From Aspidiotus rigidus (Eukaryota > Arthropoda > Insecta > Hemiptera > Diaspididae), in assembly GCA_035079385.1 (NCBI GenBank), contig JAVHKY010000004.1:21317001-21381000 (forward strand): a stretch of DNA of 64,000 bases, in the 5' to 3' direction. Both the position numbers and the translations under genes were made by a program. How positions within the stretch are numbered: position 1 is the first letter of the stretch; every line of letters begins with the position of its first letter. The notes beneath the pieces were generated by a model. It was not told the origin of the DNA, did no database searches, and was given only the letters and a program-made list of their open reading frames with translations. Shown here piece by piece: positions 9,836-20,564 of the stretch.

Positions 9836-10385
9836 AACTTCTCTACTCATAACACTGAGATCTGATAACAACTGCTGCATAGACAGTTACTTTTTGTGAT
9901 ATAAAATGTGCTTAGTCCGTTCACAAATATCACACCAAAGCATACTTTTTCCGCATGATTGCTTCTTATGATGGTGTAACAAATGAACATCCATTCAAAG
10001 CTTTCAATAAAACAAAGTTTCTTTTACAAGGGTGACAGAGATACATTCCATCTGCATCAGAATGACAACATGTAATATGAAATCTCACAGATCTCAATAC
10101 CTCAAATTCTTTGTTGCATAATGCACAAGTATGGAGACCATCGAATAATTATGTCCGACCGTAAACTTGAGAACCGGATCAATTCTATAGAGACCATCTT
10201 GCATTACAATCGGTTTTTTGGATGAAACTGTGTGAAGAGACTGATTAGATTTCTCAACTAACGATGAATTATCTTCATCAGTTTCCGAGTCTGGAGAAAT
10301 TTCATGGGATGAAATGTGCCCCATAAAGCTACAATACCGGGTAAACTTCATAGCGCATACAGAACACTTGTACATTTTTCTATCA
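9836..10385 (-). pseudogene. C2H2 zinc-finger module, copy 4
   Basis: Reading down from 10375, a good finger YKCSVCAMKFTRYCSFMGHI(S)SH (C-x2-C-x12-H-x3-H) is followed by an acidic linker SPDSETDEDNSSLVEKSNQS and SKKPIVMQDGLYRIDP. A second finger remnant reads CNKEFEVLRSVRFHI and a third CHPCKRNFVLLKA in shifted frames (about 10110-10010). The final part, to about 9836, repeats the LSVMSREVLS segment. The 10094-10375 frame is intact, but the downstream fingers are frameshifted. It matches 25771-26110. The gypsy element is inserted just upstream, in the duplicated tract. Confidence 0.65.
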
Positions 10386-10561
10386 TTAGCGTCCTCTAGA
10401 AACTCGTCTCCGAGTCGGACTGGGTAGATGGAAGAGATCCGTTAGTTAGGTAGTGAAAATTCAAAAACAAAAACAATGTACTTTAAAATTAAAAATCTAA
10501 AAAAAAAAGGAAGTTTGTAGAGGCTACAGAATATCTAAGAAATTCAAAAACAACAACAATG

Positions 10562-10829
10562 TGTGGAGATTCAAGTGTCCGCGAGCGCGTACGAAATAAA
10601 TATACGAAAGGTTGGACGAGAGAAGACGACTGTATTTTGTACCGTACGAGAACAGAGTAAAGAAACATATATATTGTAACTACCCTACACGGACCGCGCT
10701 CGTGTGCTCGGGATGAAGTCTGAGAAGGGAAGAACAACGTGTGTACGAAGGACCAGTTCAAGTCAAGGAAAGTGTCGCGAGCGTGATCCGCGAGACGTAC
10801 AGCGAGAGAGATAGAGCGAGAGCACCGCA
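10562..10829 (-). repeat. 3' LTR of the gypsy element
   Basis: 268 bp, apparently identical to the copy at 15737-16004. In element orientation it starts TGCGGTGCTC and ends CTCCACA. The polypurine tract AGGAGGAGAG lies immediately before it (minus strand, about 10832-10841). Confidence 0.95.
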
Positions 10830-11527
10830 GTACTCTCCTCCTAGCGAAGCGATACATGAAATCTTATACTGGATACAAGTAATAATGCATTATAAAATAA
10901 GGTCAGATAGAAATATTGGAAGCTTATAATAGAGTTGTGTCATGAAAAAAATTTGATAAAAACAACAGCAGGAGTTGAACTAAATGTTAGGATGTTAGTT
11001 TAAAGATAGTCCTGTTGAATAAAAGGGTACAAATAAAAAATAAGAGAAAAATAAAAAGTCTTAGTCTAAAATACATGATAGGTACATATAAGAGGAACAG
11101 CGCGACGAATTAGTGGCGCCGGCGCCGTCGAATGTTATTCAATATAACAGAGCTGAGAGAAAAAAAATTTTAGACTGGTTCGGGGATATGTTATCTCTTA
11201 GCAGGTGAGCTATTTTTATTTACGCTTGATATTGAATTCTAAGCTGGCATTTTCTTTCTGCAATAAGAATAAAGGACAACTTATGTGTGCAGAGTGCCTT
11301 GTAGAACCGTGACAAATGTAGGATTGTCGAAAAAGGTTACAAAGGAGAAGTTACATGTTATCTTACGAGTTACTGTTAAAATAATACGAGTTATAGTTGA
11401 AATAATGCGATTCGAGTTACAGTTGAAATATTGCGATTCGTAAGCCTAGAGAGAGAATTCGACTGAAGGAATTTCCTCTAAGTTTCTAAATGATGATTCT
11501 TTGAAATGAATTTAAGGTTTAGTAAAG
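10830..11527 (-). other. 3' untranslated region of the gypsy element
   Basis: About 700 bp between the pol stop and the polypurine tract with no open frame. It contains three degenerate 27-bp direct repeats (GAGTTACAGTTGAAATAATG type, about 11365-11440), and GGCGCCGGCGCC near 11115. Long 3' UTRs are unusual in compact gypsy elements; a lost third ORF is possible but no env-like motif is seen. Confidence 0.6.
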
Positions 11528-14500
11528 TTAATTATATATATATCGGATGGAATTGATTCCAAAACGAATTGGTGGTTTGCTAACTCGTCCTGTACGAGTG
11601 ATATACTGCGGATTGTTTTGAAAAGTCGATTTAATAGGAGTTTCTACAGGACAGTTGGGGATATAGGTATTCGATTGTGTCGAGAACCTTTCGTTTTTTC
11701 GAAGTTTTTGGGAACGTATGTCGCTGAGCGTAAGGCAAGGCTTCAGGCGGTCCACCGAAATTTCGGTAGGTTTTGAACGGATTTCCAGAGTGTAAAACTT
11801 GTCTGCTCGGTTCAAAATTTTGAACGGTCCTTGATAAGGCGCTGTGAATGGAGGTTTCACTCGATCGTCTCGAACAAATGCGTGTGAACATGTGTTCAAG
11901 AATTTAGGGAAATAGGAACGACGATTTGTGTCGTGATGTGAAATATTTCTTAATAAAGAGCTCGCGTGTGCAATTCGTTTGGAAATTTCGCTTGCGTCAC
12001 GCGGTGGGTTTGGTGAGAATATGTCGCCGGGTAATCGAAGCTCTTGTCCATATAAGGCCTCCGCTGGTGATACTTCCGTTTCGGTATTAATTGAGGCTCT
12101 TAGGATTAGGAGGATAATTGGGAGTTCTGCAGACCAATTAACAACGTTAGGACTCGATGTTATGGCCTTTTTCAGAGTTTTGTGGAAATTTTCGATAAGC
12201 CCGTTGCTTTGAGGATGATACGCGGTCGTTCGGATCCGTTTGGATCCTAAGGCTTTTGAAAGTTCGAAGAAGAGCTCTGATTCGAATTGTCTACCTTGGT
12301 CGGTTGTTACCTTTGAAGGACAGCCGTACCGAGATATCCAAGTAGAAATTAAGGCTTCGGCAACAGTTTTTGCCGTCATATCTGGTAGGGGAATAACCTC
12401 TGGCCAGCGAGTTGCTCGGTCTATCATGGTAAGGCAATAATGATTACCGTTTGATGGTGGGAGGGGACCGATTAAATCTAAATGCACGTGATCGAGTCGA
12501 ATGGGATTCCAAGCAAAATCTGAAAGAGGAGCAGACGTGTGCTTAGTAATTTTTGTACGTTGGCAAATTTGACATGTTCTTGTCCATTCGCTTATGTCTC
12601 TGTTCATATTTGGCCAGATGAAACGTTTGGCTATTAAAGATTGAGTGCGTTTGACGCCTGGATGGGCGAGGTTATGATATTGAACGAAAATTTGATGGCG
12701 CAAGGATTCGGGTACGTAAGGTCGGCGGTAGCTAGGCTTTGAAACATCACAATAGATGTCAAAGTCGGCTACGGGAAATTTTTGAATTTGTAGTGAATGA
12801 TTTGCGTTAGAAGTGGGCGAAAGAAGTGTTTGGAGTTCTGAGTCGTTTGCTTGTGCTTCAGCAATTGTTTCGTTTGATATCGTTTGAACGGGAACTTCGG
12901 AAATAGCTTCGATACGGGAGAAGGCGTCGGCTACGAGGTTTTCATCGCCCTTTATATAGCGTATGTCTGTTGTATATTGAGCGATGAAGTCGAGGTAACG
13001 GAATTGTCGCGGCGACGCCTTATCGGGTTTTTGTTGAAAAGCATACGTTATGGGCTTGTGATCGGTATAGACAATAGGGTTTCTTCCCTCTACTAGGTGT
13101 CGAAAATGTTTGAGGGACGAGTAGATTGCGAGCAGTTCGCGGTCGTATACCGAGTATTTTTTTTGGGTGGGGGTAAGTTTTGCGGAGAAGAAACCTAAAG
13201 GTTCTTTCACTTTGTCTGGGCGAATTTGAAATAAAATTGCTCCGATCGCGATAGAGCTAGCATCTGTATGTAAGACGAGTTCAGAGGTCGAGTCGGGGAA
13301 TGTTAGGTAAGTGGCGTCCGAAATCGCCGATTTGCATGCCTCAAATGCATTACGGCGATCTTCGTTCCATTGAATGACAGTCCGATCATTCTTTTTGCCG
13401 CCTTTAATGAGGTCGTTTAGGGGTGCTTGAAGGGTCGCGGCGTTGGGGATAAAACGATGATAAAAATTTAGGGTTCCTAAGAAGTTTCGAAGACCACGTA
13501 CGTCCTTGGGGAGGGGATACGAGTTGATGGCTTCGATTTTTTTCGAAGTGGGACGTATTCCTGAAGCTGAAATTTCGTGTCCGAGGAACTTGAGCGATGG
13601 TTTACCAAATTCGGATTTATTTGTGTTGATAGTTACGCCGTGTTTTTGCAAACGTTCGAGAACGATTCGGAGGTGTTTGGCGTGTTGATCTTTGTCTGCG
13701 CTACCAATGAGTAAATCATCGAGGTACGCGTATGTGAAGGGGAGGTCACGTACAATATCGTCCATAAACCGCTGAAAGGTTTGCGAGGCGTTTCGAAGTC
13801 CTAAAGGCATGCGTACAAATTCGAATAGCCCAAATGGAGTGGCTATAGCGGTCTTGGGTACATCCTCTTCCGCCACATAAATTTGATTGTAGGCTCGTAC
13901 AAGGTCGATGCGGGAAAAAATTGCACAGCCTGCGAAATGCGAAGAAAAATCGTGTATGTGGGGTAGAGGATAGGAATCTGGTATAGTTAAGTTGTTCAGA
14001 GCTCTGTAGTCGCCCACAGCTCGAAAGGAATTGTCTTTCGGAGCCATGTGAAGGGGGCTAGCCCAGGGACTAGAGGATGGACGAATTATGCCGATTTGGA
14101 GCAGATATTGTATTTCTTTCCTGGCGATTTTGAGCATAGCGGGAGAGAGGCGACGAGGACGACATGAAACGGGAGGTCCTTTTGTAAGGATGTGATGCCT
14201 AACGTTGGTCGTTACCGGTGGGAGGAAAAGAAGTTGAGGGCCACCAGTAATTTTTGGAAATTCTTTCAATATATTAATGAATTCATCATTCGCCTCCGCG
14301 GGAGGAATAGCCGATAAAGACGTGGACGGACAATTTTCGAAATTACACTTTACGGTGAGTTTTGTTTTTCCGTCAATGAGACGGCAGTTATAGGCGTCAA
14401 CGAGAAGTTCGTACTGATATAGTAGATCGATTCCTATGATAGGTTTGTCCACGTCTGCTACATAAAATTCCCACACGATGGGACGACGTAAGTTCACATT

Positions 14501-14746
14501 TAATTCGAGTACTTTTTTGCCGTATACGGGGATTTTTGTCCCGTTAGCGGCGTATAAGAACGATATGGGCGATTTATTTTTGAATTCGGGAGGAGGTGGG
14601 ATGGCACTAATACCAGCTCCACAATCAATTAAAAAATGAAGTAGATTTTTCTTACAAGTTATTAAAAGTCGGCGGCTATGACCTAAACGTTGTTCGTTAA
14701 CCGCCGCTAACGAACACCTTAAGCGTTTAAATTCTCCCATTTGCAT
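11528..14746 (-). CDS. pol: Pol polyprotein (protease, RT, RNase H, integrase)
   Basis: The 1072-residue frame is intact. Protease: LIDCGAG at about 40-45, with Cys where Ser or Thr is usual after the catalytic Asp. Reverse transcriptase: conserved VGDYRALN near 244 and the YLDD active site at 341-344. RNase H: Asp 494 in HTDAS, Glu 537 in DRELLA, Asp 562 in YTDHK. Integrase: zinc-binding H691/H695 with C725/C728, then the catalytic Asp 757 (HLDLIG), Asp 816 (TTDQG) and Glu 852 (IENFH). No chromodomain is evident at the C-terminus. The first Met at 14746 is probably not used: the frame is -1 relative to gag and would be entered by frameshifting at TTTAAAC (14731-14725). It would be made as a Gag-Pol fusion and act in the cytoplasmic particle and, for integrase, in the nucleus. 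Confidence 0.95.
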   Translation of the reverse strand: MQMGEFKRLRCSLAAVNEQRLGHSRRLLITCKKNLLHFLIDCGAGISAIPPPPEFKNKSPISFLYAANGTKIPVYGKKVLELNVNLRRPIVWEFYVADVDKPIIGIDLLYQYELLVDAYNCRLIDGKTKLTVKCNFENCPSTSLSAIPPAEANDEFINILKEFPKITGGPQLLFLPPVTTNVRHHILTKGPPVSCRPRRLSPAMLKIARKEIQYLLQIGIIRPSSSPWASPLHMAPKDNSFRAVGDYRALNNLTIPDSYPLPHIHDFSSHFAGCAIFSRIDLVRAYNQIYVAEEDVPKTAIATPFGLFEFVRMPLGLRNASQTFQRFMDDIVRDLPFTYAYLDDLLIGSADKDQHAKHLRIVLERLQKHGVTINTNKSEFGKPSLKFLGHEISASGIRPTSKKIEAINSYPLPKDVRGLRNFLGTLNFYHRFIPNAATLQAPLNDLIKGGKKNDRTVIQWNEDRRNAFEACKSAISDATYLTFPDSTSELVLHTDASSIAIGAILFQIRPDKVKEPLGFFSAKLTPTQKKYSVYDRELLAIYSSLKHFRHLVEGRNPIVYTDHKPITYAFQQKPDKASPRQFRYLDFIAQYTTDIRYIKGDENLVADAFSRIEAISEVPVQTISNETIAEAQANDSELQTLLSPTSNANHSLQIQKFPVADFDIYCDVSKPSYRRPYVPESLRHQIFVQYHNLAHPGVKRTQSLIAKRFIWPNMNRDISEWTRTCQICQRTKITKHTSAPLSDFAWNPIRLDHVHLDLIGPLPPSNGNHYCLTMIDRATRWPEVIPLPDMTAKTVAEALISTWISRYGCPSKVTTDQGRQFESELFFELSKALGSKRIRTTAYHPQSNGLIENFHKTLKKAITSSPNVVNWSAELPIILLILRASINTETEVSPAEALYGQELRLPGDIFSPNPPRDASEISKRIAHASSLLRNISHHDTNRRSYFPKFLNTCSHAFVRDDRVKPPFTAPYQGPFKILNRADKFYTLEIRSKPTEISVDRLKPCLTLSDIRSQKLRKNERFSTQSNTYIPNCPVETPIKSTFQNNPQYITRTGRVSKPPIRFGINSIRYIYN
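14692..14731 (-). promoter_or_regulatory. -1 ribosomal frameshift signal (TTTAAAC plus stem-loop)
   Basis: In the gag frame the codons read AAT TTA AAC GCT TAA, so the heptamer T TTA AAC (minus strand 14731-14725) is in the correct slippery phase. Nine bases later a perfect 8-bp stem GTTCGTTA/TAACGAAC encloses an 8-base loop (14715-14692). Slipping back one base gives AAA CGC TTA AGG, which is the pol frame. The gag stop (14721-14719) lies in the spacer. Heptamer, spacing and stem are all as expected for programmed -1 frameshifting. Confidence 0.85.
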
Positions 14747-15705
14747 GGGGAGCCGTCCGGTAATGCCTTACATTTATTTGCCTTACCCATAAATTTATAG
14801 TGGTAGTAGCAGAGTTTCGAGTCGGCGGGAATTGTATCCCTTGAAGTTGATCGGTATCTTGGGCTCGGTGCACGAGAATATCGCGAAACTTGCGCTGCTG
14901 GGCTAGGTGAGCGATCGCGACGGGAAAATCGAGTAGACGACGACGATGCTGAAATTTCCAGGGTTGCTACACGAGTAGTCAGCTTGATGATATTTTCCAG
15001 CATGGACGATAGCATCGCCTTCATTTGTCGGATGTCGGATTCGGTTGAAGATGTTGGAACGGTAGTGGGAAGAGCCGAATACGCTGCAATTGGAGTCCGT
15101 GCAGTTGAGTGGAAAGCATATATTCGGTCAGCTAACTCACCGAGCTTTTCTAATTTTTCACTCGAACCAGCCAGGATGCTACCGATTGATTCGGGTAACT
15201 TCTTAATGAACATCGTCCGGGTAACATTTTCACTGATGTCGGTACCAGCCAGCCGTTGTATTTCGCCGAGTAGTTCGCTGGGTCGGCGATCGCCGAGAGA
15301 CAAGCCCTCCAATAGTTGAAGGACTTGGCTATCGCGGGATTCTGAATATTTCGATATAATTTTCTCTTTTAAAAGTTTGTACTTGTCGTTTTCTGGTTCG
15401 CTGGCGAAAAATTCCGAAACACCATTCAAAATTGCTGGATCCATCCTCGCTTGAAGGTGGATGTATCTTGCAGCGTCATCCCTGACGTTGTTTAAAGTGA
15501 ATATAGCTTCTAATTGCCGGAACCATCCTTCAGGGTCTTTTATTGAAAAATTTGACATTGGTAGCGATAGCGCGGACATTTCACTTGAACACAATACCGA
15601 AATTTGATCACAATTGTTTTTTAATTTTTTAACACGTTTTCGATTTAATTTACTTGTATTGCTCGTACGCGATACTTTTTTAAGTTGACGAGAGCGAAGT
15701 AGCAT
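14719..15705 (-). CDS. gag: Gag polyprotein
   Basis: 328 residues from an ATG 33 bases after the 5' LTR. The N-terminus is basic, and an internal Met ([20 protein letters not shown]) starts the conserved gag core with WFRQLEAIF and [16 protein letters not shown], typical of CsRn1/Mag-like capsids. The C-terminal region is rich in Ser/Arg ([17 protein letters not shown]) and ends with [16 protein letters not shown] plus CKW, a C-x2-H-x-C-x-C cluster in place of the CCHC knuckle; this is the pattern described for CsRn1 elements. Which of the two Met codons starts the main product is uncertain. It would form the virus-like particle and bind element RNA. Confidence 0.9.
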   Translation of the reverse strand: MLLRSRQLKKVSRTSNTSKLNRKRVKKLKNNCDQISVLCSSEMSALSLPMSNFSIKDPEGWFRQLEAIFTLNNVRDDAARYIHLQARMDPAILNGVSEFFASEPENDKYKLLKEKIISKYSESRDSQVLQLLEGLSLGDRRPSELLGEIQRLAGTDISENVTRTMFIKKLPESIGSILAGSSEKLEKLGELADRIYAFHSTARTPIAAYSALPTTVPTSSTESDIRQMKAMLSSMLENIIKLTTRVATLEISASSSSTRFSRRDRSPSPAAQVSRYSRAPSPRYRSTSRDTIPADSKLCYYHYKFMGKANKCKALPDGSPCKWENLNA

Positions 15706-15716
15706 GCCCTATCACG

Positions 15717-15734
15717 ATCACGTCGGGGTCACCA
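15717..15734 (-). promoter_or_regulatory. primer-binding site, tRNA-Trp type
   Basis: The minus strand reads TGGTGACCCCGACGTGAT two bases inside the 5' LTR. This complements the 3' end expected of a eukaryotic tRNA-Trp with its CCA tail. Confidence 0.8.
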
Positions 15735-15736
15735 TT

Positions 15737-16004
15737 TGTGGAGATTCAAGTGTCCGCGAGCGCGTACGAAATAAATATACGAAAGGTTGGACGAGAGAAG
15801 ACGACTGTATTTTGTACCGTACGAGAACAGAGTAAAGAAACATATATATTGTAACTACCCTACACGGACCGCGCTCGTGTGCTCGGGATGAAGTCTGAGA
15901 AGGGAAGAACAACGTGTGTACGAAGGACCAGTTCAAGTCAAGGAAAGTGTCGCGAGCGTGATCCGCGAGACGTACAGCGAGAGAGATAGAGCGAGAGCAC
16001 CGCA
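15737..16004 (-). repeat. 5' LTR of the gypsy element
   Basis: 268 bp, identical by eye to 10562-10829. It is followed on its outer side by the AATG target duplicate (16005-16008). Confidence 0.95.
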
Positions 16005-16008
16005 AATG

Positions 16009-17710
16009 AAAAGTTTATGTTGGTAGCAGGATGAGGCTCTACTCTTCAACACAATATGTAGGCCTGATATTTGGTTTCAGATTAAAGAGTGAAAGGGTCG
16101 AGTTGAAATTCCAGTATATTAGATTGATTATAAACTGCCCACAAAACAACAAATTTTATCATGAGTATCGCCATGTTGACGTGGGTATGCAAGATAATAG
16201 TACGCAATATATCAGTGGTCAAAAATGACCGATTTTGATAGGGAAGTGTGAAAACAAGAAGATTAAATTACTATTACTAATAAGTGGTTTTTGGGTGACG
16301 TTTGTATTATGGTCGCATAATGATAGTAAACAGCGATCTTACCATACACACAAACTTCGTTCCTCTATCAGAGAGTTATTTTTTCCTCCCTTTCAGTGGT
16401 TCATTGGACTGATATTTTCGAAATTAAATAATCATAGTAACGAAGTCAGGCCTCGGTCAATAAACTTCCTTCCTAGAGGTTCGGCCTGTCATATTTAAAC
16501 GATTTATAAGAGCAGGGACGCTCTGAGACGTCCTAATGCGGGGGGGGGGGGGGGGAAATACAAAATACTGAATATTGTACAGTGACAATGCTAGTCAGTT
16601 TTGTCGAATCCTTCTTCATACGCCAAAACAGGTAGAGCCTTTGGGGAGGAGTACCGAATCCCAACAAACGTTCTTTGCGGAGTACTTCTGCTTTTGTCGC
16701 GAAGGATGATGAAAAATCAAAACGATGTATACAAAGGGTTGGAGTATTTTGTTCGAAATAGAGAGTGATTACAATCTCTCAGTAGATACGGCATTAAACT
16801 CATTCGAAAACGATGACAAATATTAATATATCTTTTTGTGTTGAAAAAGACGGTAGAGCCTTTAAATTGAATAATAGGTGAATTACTTTACAGGCAAAAC
16901 TTTGTGAACAGGATCCTACAGGCAAATAATTCCTATTAGAAGAAGCCCACTGGTAACTCAACTTTAGAGGAATTGGCGGAGAGGAAGAAAACTTAAAGCC
17001 CTTAGGATGTGATAGGTCCAACTATACCTTCATCACAAAAATATACACAGATTGATGCGCATTACTTAATTTTTTGTTGTTCATATTCTATTTTTTATCT
17101 TTTCTATATTTAGTACGGAAATTCCTTCTTTTAATGTACCATTATATATTCTCCATATACAAATTGGTTCGACCGATGTGATGAAACACTTTTAAGGAAG
17201 TTCGTTAGAGCATGGTGTCATTTGTGTCCCACCTTTGCTGTCCGCCATCGAAACTTTGATCTCGTTACCAATTTTTCTCGTGCATACAACAAGAAAATTA
17301 TCACTCTTACTTTTTTTTCTCTAACAACTCTCCATCGTCTAAATCTCGACCCATTTCAGCGCAAACAAAATAGAAAGTATTCTTTCTGTCTCCTTTCACG
17401 ACATTGTAAAATTTTCACCACTTGGTGAGTGAATTAAAGAAAATAAAGACTTGAAAAAACGCCAGTTCTAAGTGAAGAAGAAATGCTTCTAGTACGCATA
17501 ATTGTAAAATTTTTATATTCCCCCCCCAAAAAAAAAAAAATTTTAAAGTAGACATGTCAAATTGACCGAATTTCTTAAAAGAGGCGCCAAGTAACACGGA
17601 ATGTAATCTCGAGAAACAGATAGATCATTGATAAGAACGAGATGAGATGAGGCATATTCTTACTGAAAACGACGATCAACTCCTTAGTCAGTCTTCTGCA
17701 TTCTAACGAG
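16009..17710. other. AT-rich spacer, no gene seen
   Basis: Contains a run of about 15 G near 16540 and several homopolymers. No frame with protein-like composition was found. Confidence 0.5.
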
Positions 17711-18085
17711 GAAAGAAAGATTGTGATCTTCTAAAACAAAAAATTCTACTACCGCACAATTTATTGTCATCGTAGAAGGAATTCAAAGATACAACGAAAT
17801 TGTGAAAGATCGAAATACCGTAAAAATCGCAAAAAACGAGCAAGACGAAAATCGAAAAACATAACAACGATCTTTTATTATTTTTACGTTTTTACGATTC
17901 TTAAATTTTGACGACCCTTGTTCTGTTCTTCGATTTTCGTATTTTTCGACTTTTGCGATTTCTACGTTTTATCGATCTTTTACGACTTAAATGTATCTTT
18001 GAATTCGTTTTGTACGATTACAAGAAATTTTAAGGTACCTAGCAGAATTTTTTGATTTAGAAGATTTCAGTCATTCTTTCTTCGT
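17711..18085. repeat. long imperfect palindrome, ~165-bp arms
   Basis: The left arm (17711-17880) has GAAAGAAAGATTGTGATCTTC, AATTCAAAGATACA, AAAGATCGA and CGAAAATCGAAAAACA (each quoted in part). The right arm (about 17915-18085) has the complements in mirror order, roughly 80% similar by eye. The centre is a short T-rich spacer. Similarity may extend a little further outward. It could be a foldback transposon or an inverted duplication; a transcript would form a long hairpin. Confidence 0.75.
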
Positions 18086-18326
18086 TAGATATGAGTCATA
18101 AAGTAGCTTCCAGCACCCTTCAAAAAATACTCCTGCATTCTGTTGAAATAGGACCAGCTATGAGTGCACTCGAAGCCCACGAGATCAACAAAATTATCGC
18201 CTTCCGCTAAGCAAAGATCGTCAACGAGGTAATTAATGCATTCACAGCTCACAACTCTTCTTTATCTGCCAATATCAACACCGCCAGAAGCTCGTTTCCA
18301 ATTAGGTGAATAATATTTGCATGAAA

Positions 18327-18493
18327 AATTTTTTTAATAAAAAACTTCAAGCCACTTCTGTCAAAACTTTTATTTTTTACGAGGCGACCGACGTTTCGAA
18401 GTATACATACTTCATACTTCGAAACGTCGGTCGCCTCGTAAAAAATAAGTTTTGACGGAATTGGCGTGAAGCTTTTTATTAAAAAAATTTTTT
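18327..18493. repeat. foldback, ~78-bp arms, with GAAACGTCGG motif
   Basis: Arms meet at ATACATACTTC near 18405-18412. Each arm carries CGAAACGTCGGTCGCCTCGT and then AAAAAATAAGTTTTGAC with minor differences, outward from the centre. GAAACGTC is the 3' core of hammerhead ribozymes in Penelope-like elements, and the following 300 bp look like the 3' part of such an element. Confidence 0.8.
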
Positions 18494-18800
18494 AGATAAC
18501 CGTCAGGACAAGAATTTGAACCAATATTTACATGCTTCAACCTGTATATCGATCTTTGTATTTTTTCGATCTCATGGACTGTTGTGCTCAGGCGCAACTG
18601 GCGATTGTGAGGCAGGGGTGCTAATTTTTCTTTCTTTTCCTCCTCCACGACAAATTTATTTTCTTTTCCCTGGAGGGGCGCCACTGGTGGTCGCCTGGTA
18701 GCGAAGTAGGCCAGCCCGCCAACTGTCGATTTCATTTCTTTTTGGATAAATACTCAGTCTGATGATGCCAGCTCCCGGCAAAACAGCTGTGACTGCTCAA
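18494..18800 (+). mobile_element. Penelope-like element 3' region with hammerhead-like fold
   Basis: The end of this stretch (18755-18795) can fold as CAGT (stem I), CTGATGA, TGCC/GGCA (stem II), AAAC, and ACTG (stem I partner), followed by an AATAAA-like TCAATAAAC. This matches the layout of Penelope pseudo-LTR hammerheads except that the G of the GAAA core is A and the cleavage triplet is not GUC. No RT or GIY-YIG coding sequence remains nearby. Confidence 0.45.
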
Positions 18801-18904
18801 TAAACTTCATACGAATTTTTTTGCTGAATCGTTCAAATCATGTATCTATCTTGTAAGAAACTTCATAGAATTTTGGGAAGATTACCTTTTTTTATTTATT
18901 TATA

Positions 18905-19161
18905 CAGGGTGTCTTACAAATTTGAAAATTAAAAATATTGGACTTTTATTAGACCTTTCATCGCAAATCAAGCAAAAAAAAAAACCTTTTTTCAATTCTT
19001 GATTATGATTTTTATTAAATATGTATTAAAATTAGAACTTTTATTCTCGATTATTGATTTTTATTGGACTTGCATCAAAATTAATGGACTTTTATTAACT
19101 TATTGGACCATTTTTGAAATAGTGAACTTTTATTGGACTTATTGACCTGGTAGACACTCTG
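18905..19161. mobile_element. short MITE with CAGGGTGTCT / AGACACTCTG ends
   Basis: The left end CAGGGTGTCTTACAAAT and the right end, ACCTGGTAGACACTCTG, are imperfect inverted repeats. The 257-bp interior contains repeated TTGGACTTTTATT motifs in direct orientation. No clear target duplication was found. Confidence 0.5.
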
Positions 19162-19239
19162 TTAATTACTAAAGAGCTCTAGCTACACTCTGAGCTATTA
19201 GCTCCACGTTACAACTCAATTATAGTTCATAGTACAAGT

Positions 19240-19400
19240 ATGGTATTATATTTGGATTTACAAAAGAGTTGAAGAGAAAAGCATTGTAGGAGTAAAAATT
19301 GGTTAGTTACAGATATTGTAAAGTGCAGGAGATGGAGTCAGAATTACTTTTGAGGGCTTTTGTGAGGGAGGAGGGGGTATTGATAGCTGTGCGAAGCGGT
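19240..19400. repeat. dispersed repeat shared with 9660-9832
   Basis: Shares TTGAAGAGAAAAGCATT, AGGAGTAAAAATTG and GTGCAGGAGATG with the earlier copy. No coding sense was found. Confidence 0.6.
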
Positions 19401-19689
19401 AGGAGTTGGGGACAGGTGAAAAAATAGTCGACTATTAAAGTGTCTATTTTGCAGAAGGGGGCAAGATGTGAAAGTAAGTATATGAGGATTGATCAGATGG
19501 AAGGGGGTAATTCTTGTGTGACCAATTCTTAATGGGGTAAGGACGACTTTTTCTCGTCTCTATTTCTTATAGGAGGATAACCAGGGGGTGAGGATTTGTT
19601 TAATAAGGAGAATAAGTTTATCATGAAATTGATTTTTCCAGAGTGAATTCCATGACTGTATAATAAAAGTACGATAGTGGTTTTTGGAT

Positions 19690-19835
19690 TCCCGATCACT
19701 TTCACGAAGCGAATCTTACGAGAAGCACATTTCACGAAAGATATTTTCACGAAAGTTGCTTCTCCCGATTATAATTTCACGAAGACGTTTTCACGAAAAT
19801 TTATTTTACTAAAATTTTTTTTACGAATACAGTTT
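19690..19835. repeat. degenerate TTTCACGAAA repeats
   Basis: About seven spaced units of TTTCACGAA(A/G) or TTTTCACGAAA, with drift toward TTACTAAAAT at the end. Comparable to the array at 3850-4030. Confidence 0.6.
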
Positions 19836-20166
19836 GATGAACGAAGAAGAAGACATTGTAGTCAGGAGCGGGAAGGTGCGCGGGAGTTGTCGATTATTTC
19901 TTGAAAGAATTAAAGGACAACCAAAAATTAAATTGACATTTTTAAGACCATTTTTTTTTGATAAATTCATGATCTACAGAACGTCAGAAAAATAATATAA
20001 GAAATTCAAACAATCAGCCAAGTTTCAAAAATAGGAATCAAGGAATCTTTTGAATAACATTTTTAAAAATAATTTCCAGATGAGAGACAAAAAATGAATT
20101 ATCAAATGAAAGAGGAAACTAAGTTTACAAAGGTTAGGATTTTATTCGTGCAGAGAAACGATAAGT

Positions 20167-20331
20167 ATTCGACGAAAGATTGAGGCTCTGCTCGCACAGT
20201 AAAAAACGGTCAAAGATTGATTTCGAGATAAATATATATTTACGTTTCGACCAACGTAAATACATTTATCTCGAAGTTAATCTTTGATCGTTTTTTACTG
20301 TGCGAGCAGAGCATCAATCTTCTGTCGGAAA
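20167..20331. repeat. foldback, ~78-bp arms
   Basis: The outer arms contain GCTCTGCTCGCACAGTAAAA and the matching TTTTACTGTGCGAGCAGAGC, and the inner arms CGAGATAAAT and its complement. The centre is ACGTTTCGACCAACGT; read from the minus strand it contains TCGAAACGT. Same size class and same central motif as the foldback at 18327-18493, but unrelated arms. Confidence 0.85.
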
Positions 20332-20424
20332 TTAAGTTTATTTCAGGAAAAATAAGAGGAATTAAACGAGAATATAATTAAAATTATGAATTTATATACA
20401 ATACAATCACACTTGAGAATTGAT

Positions 20425-20564
20425 ATTAGTCGTCCTCTGAACTGAAAGCATCAGTACTTGTTTCCTCTGCATCCTTGTTATTTTTCTATTTCTTCTCCCT
20501 TCTCTTCTATTCCTCACATTCTACAATTCAACGGTTGTATTTATTATCAAAATAGTACAGAGAT
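20425..20564 (-). pseudogene. acidic terminal exon of the zinc-finger unit, copy 2
   Basis: The minus strand ends EETSTDAFSSEDD then a stop near 20429. The same ending is intact at 27879-28005. Here one extra A (before ATAACAAGG) breaks the frame upstream. The interval between this and the finger coding at 20565 may be an intron. Confidence 0.5.

Larger units (their letters stand above)
10562..16004 (-). mobile_element. complete Ty3/gypsy retrotransposon, CsRn1-like, 5.4 kb
   Basis: Two 268-bp LTRs (10562-10829 and 15737-16004) flank gag and pol on the minus strand. The LTRs read identical base for base and start TGTGGAG / end ACCGCA on the plus strand. The 4-bp target duplication AATG is at 10558-10561 and 16005-16008. 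The paralogous tract at 26230-26280 shows the unfilled target (CAACAATGAAAA). A primer-binding site next to the 5' LTR matches the 3' end of tRNA-Trp, and a CHCC-type gag cluster is present; both are known traits of the CsRn1 clade. Identical LTRs imply a recent insertion. All open frames are intact. Confidence 0.95.

Noticed and set aside
11631..15319. Several 60-110-codon frames inside gag-pol on either strand
   Set aside because: Shadows of the intact gypsy frames.
16540..16556. Long G run
   Set aside because: Probably a simple homopolymer or sequencing feature; no repeat G-quadruplex spacing.
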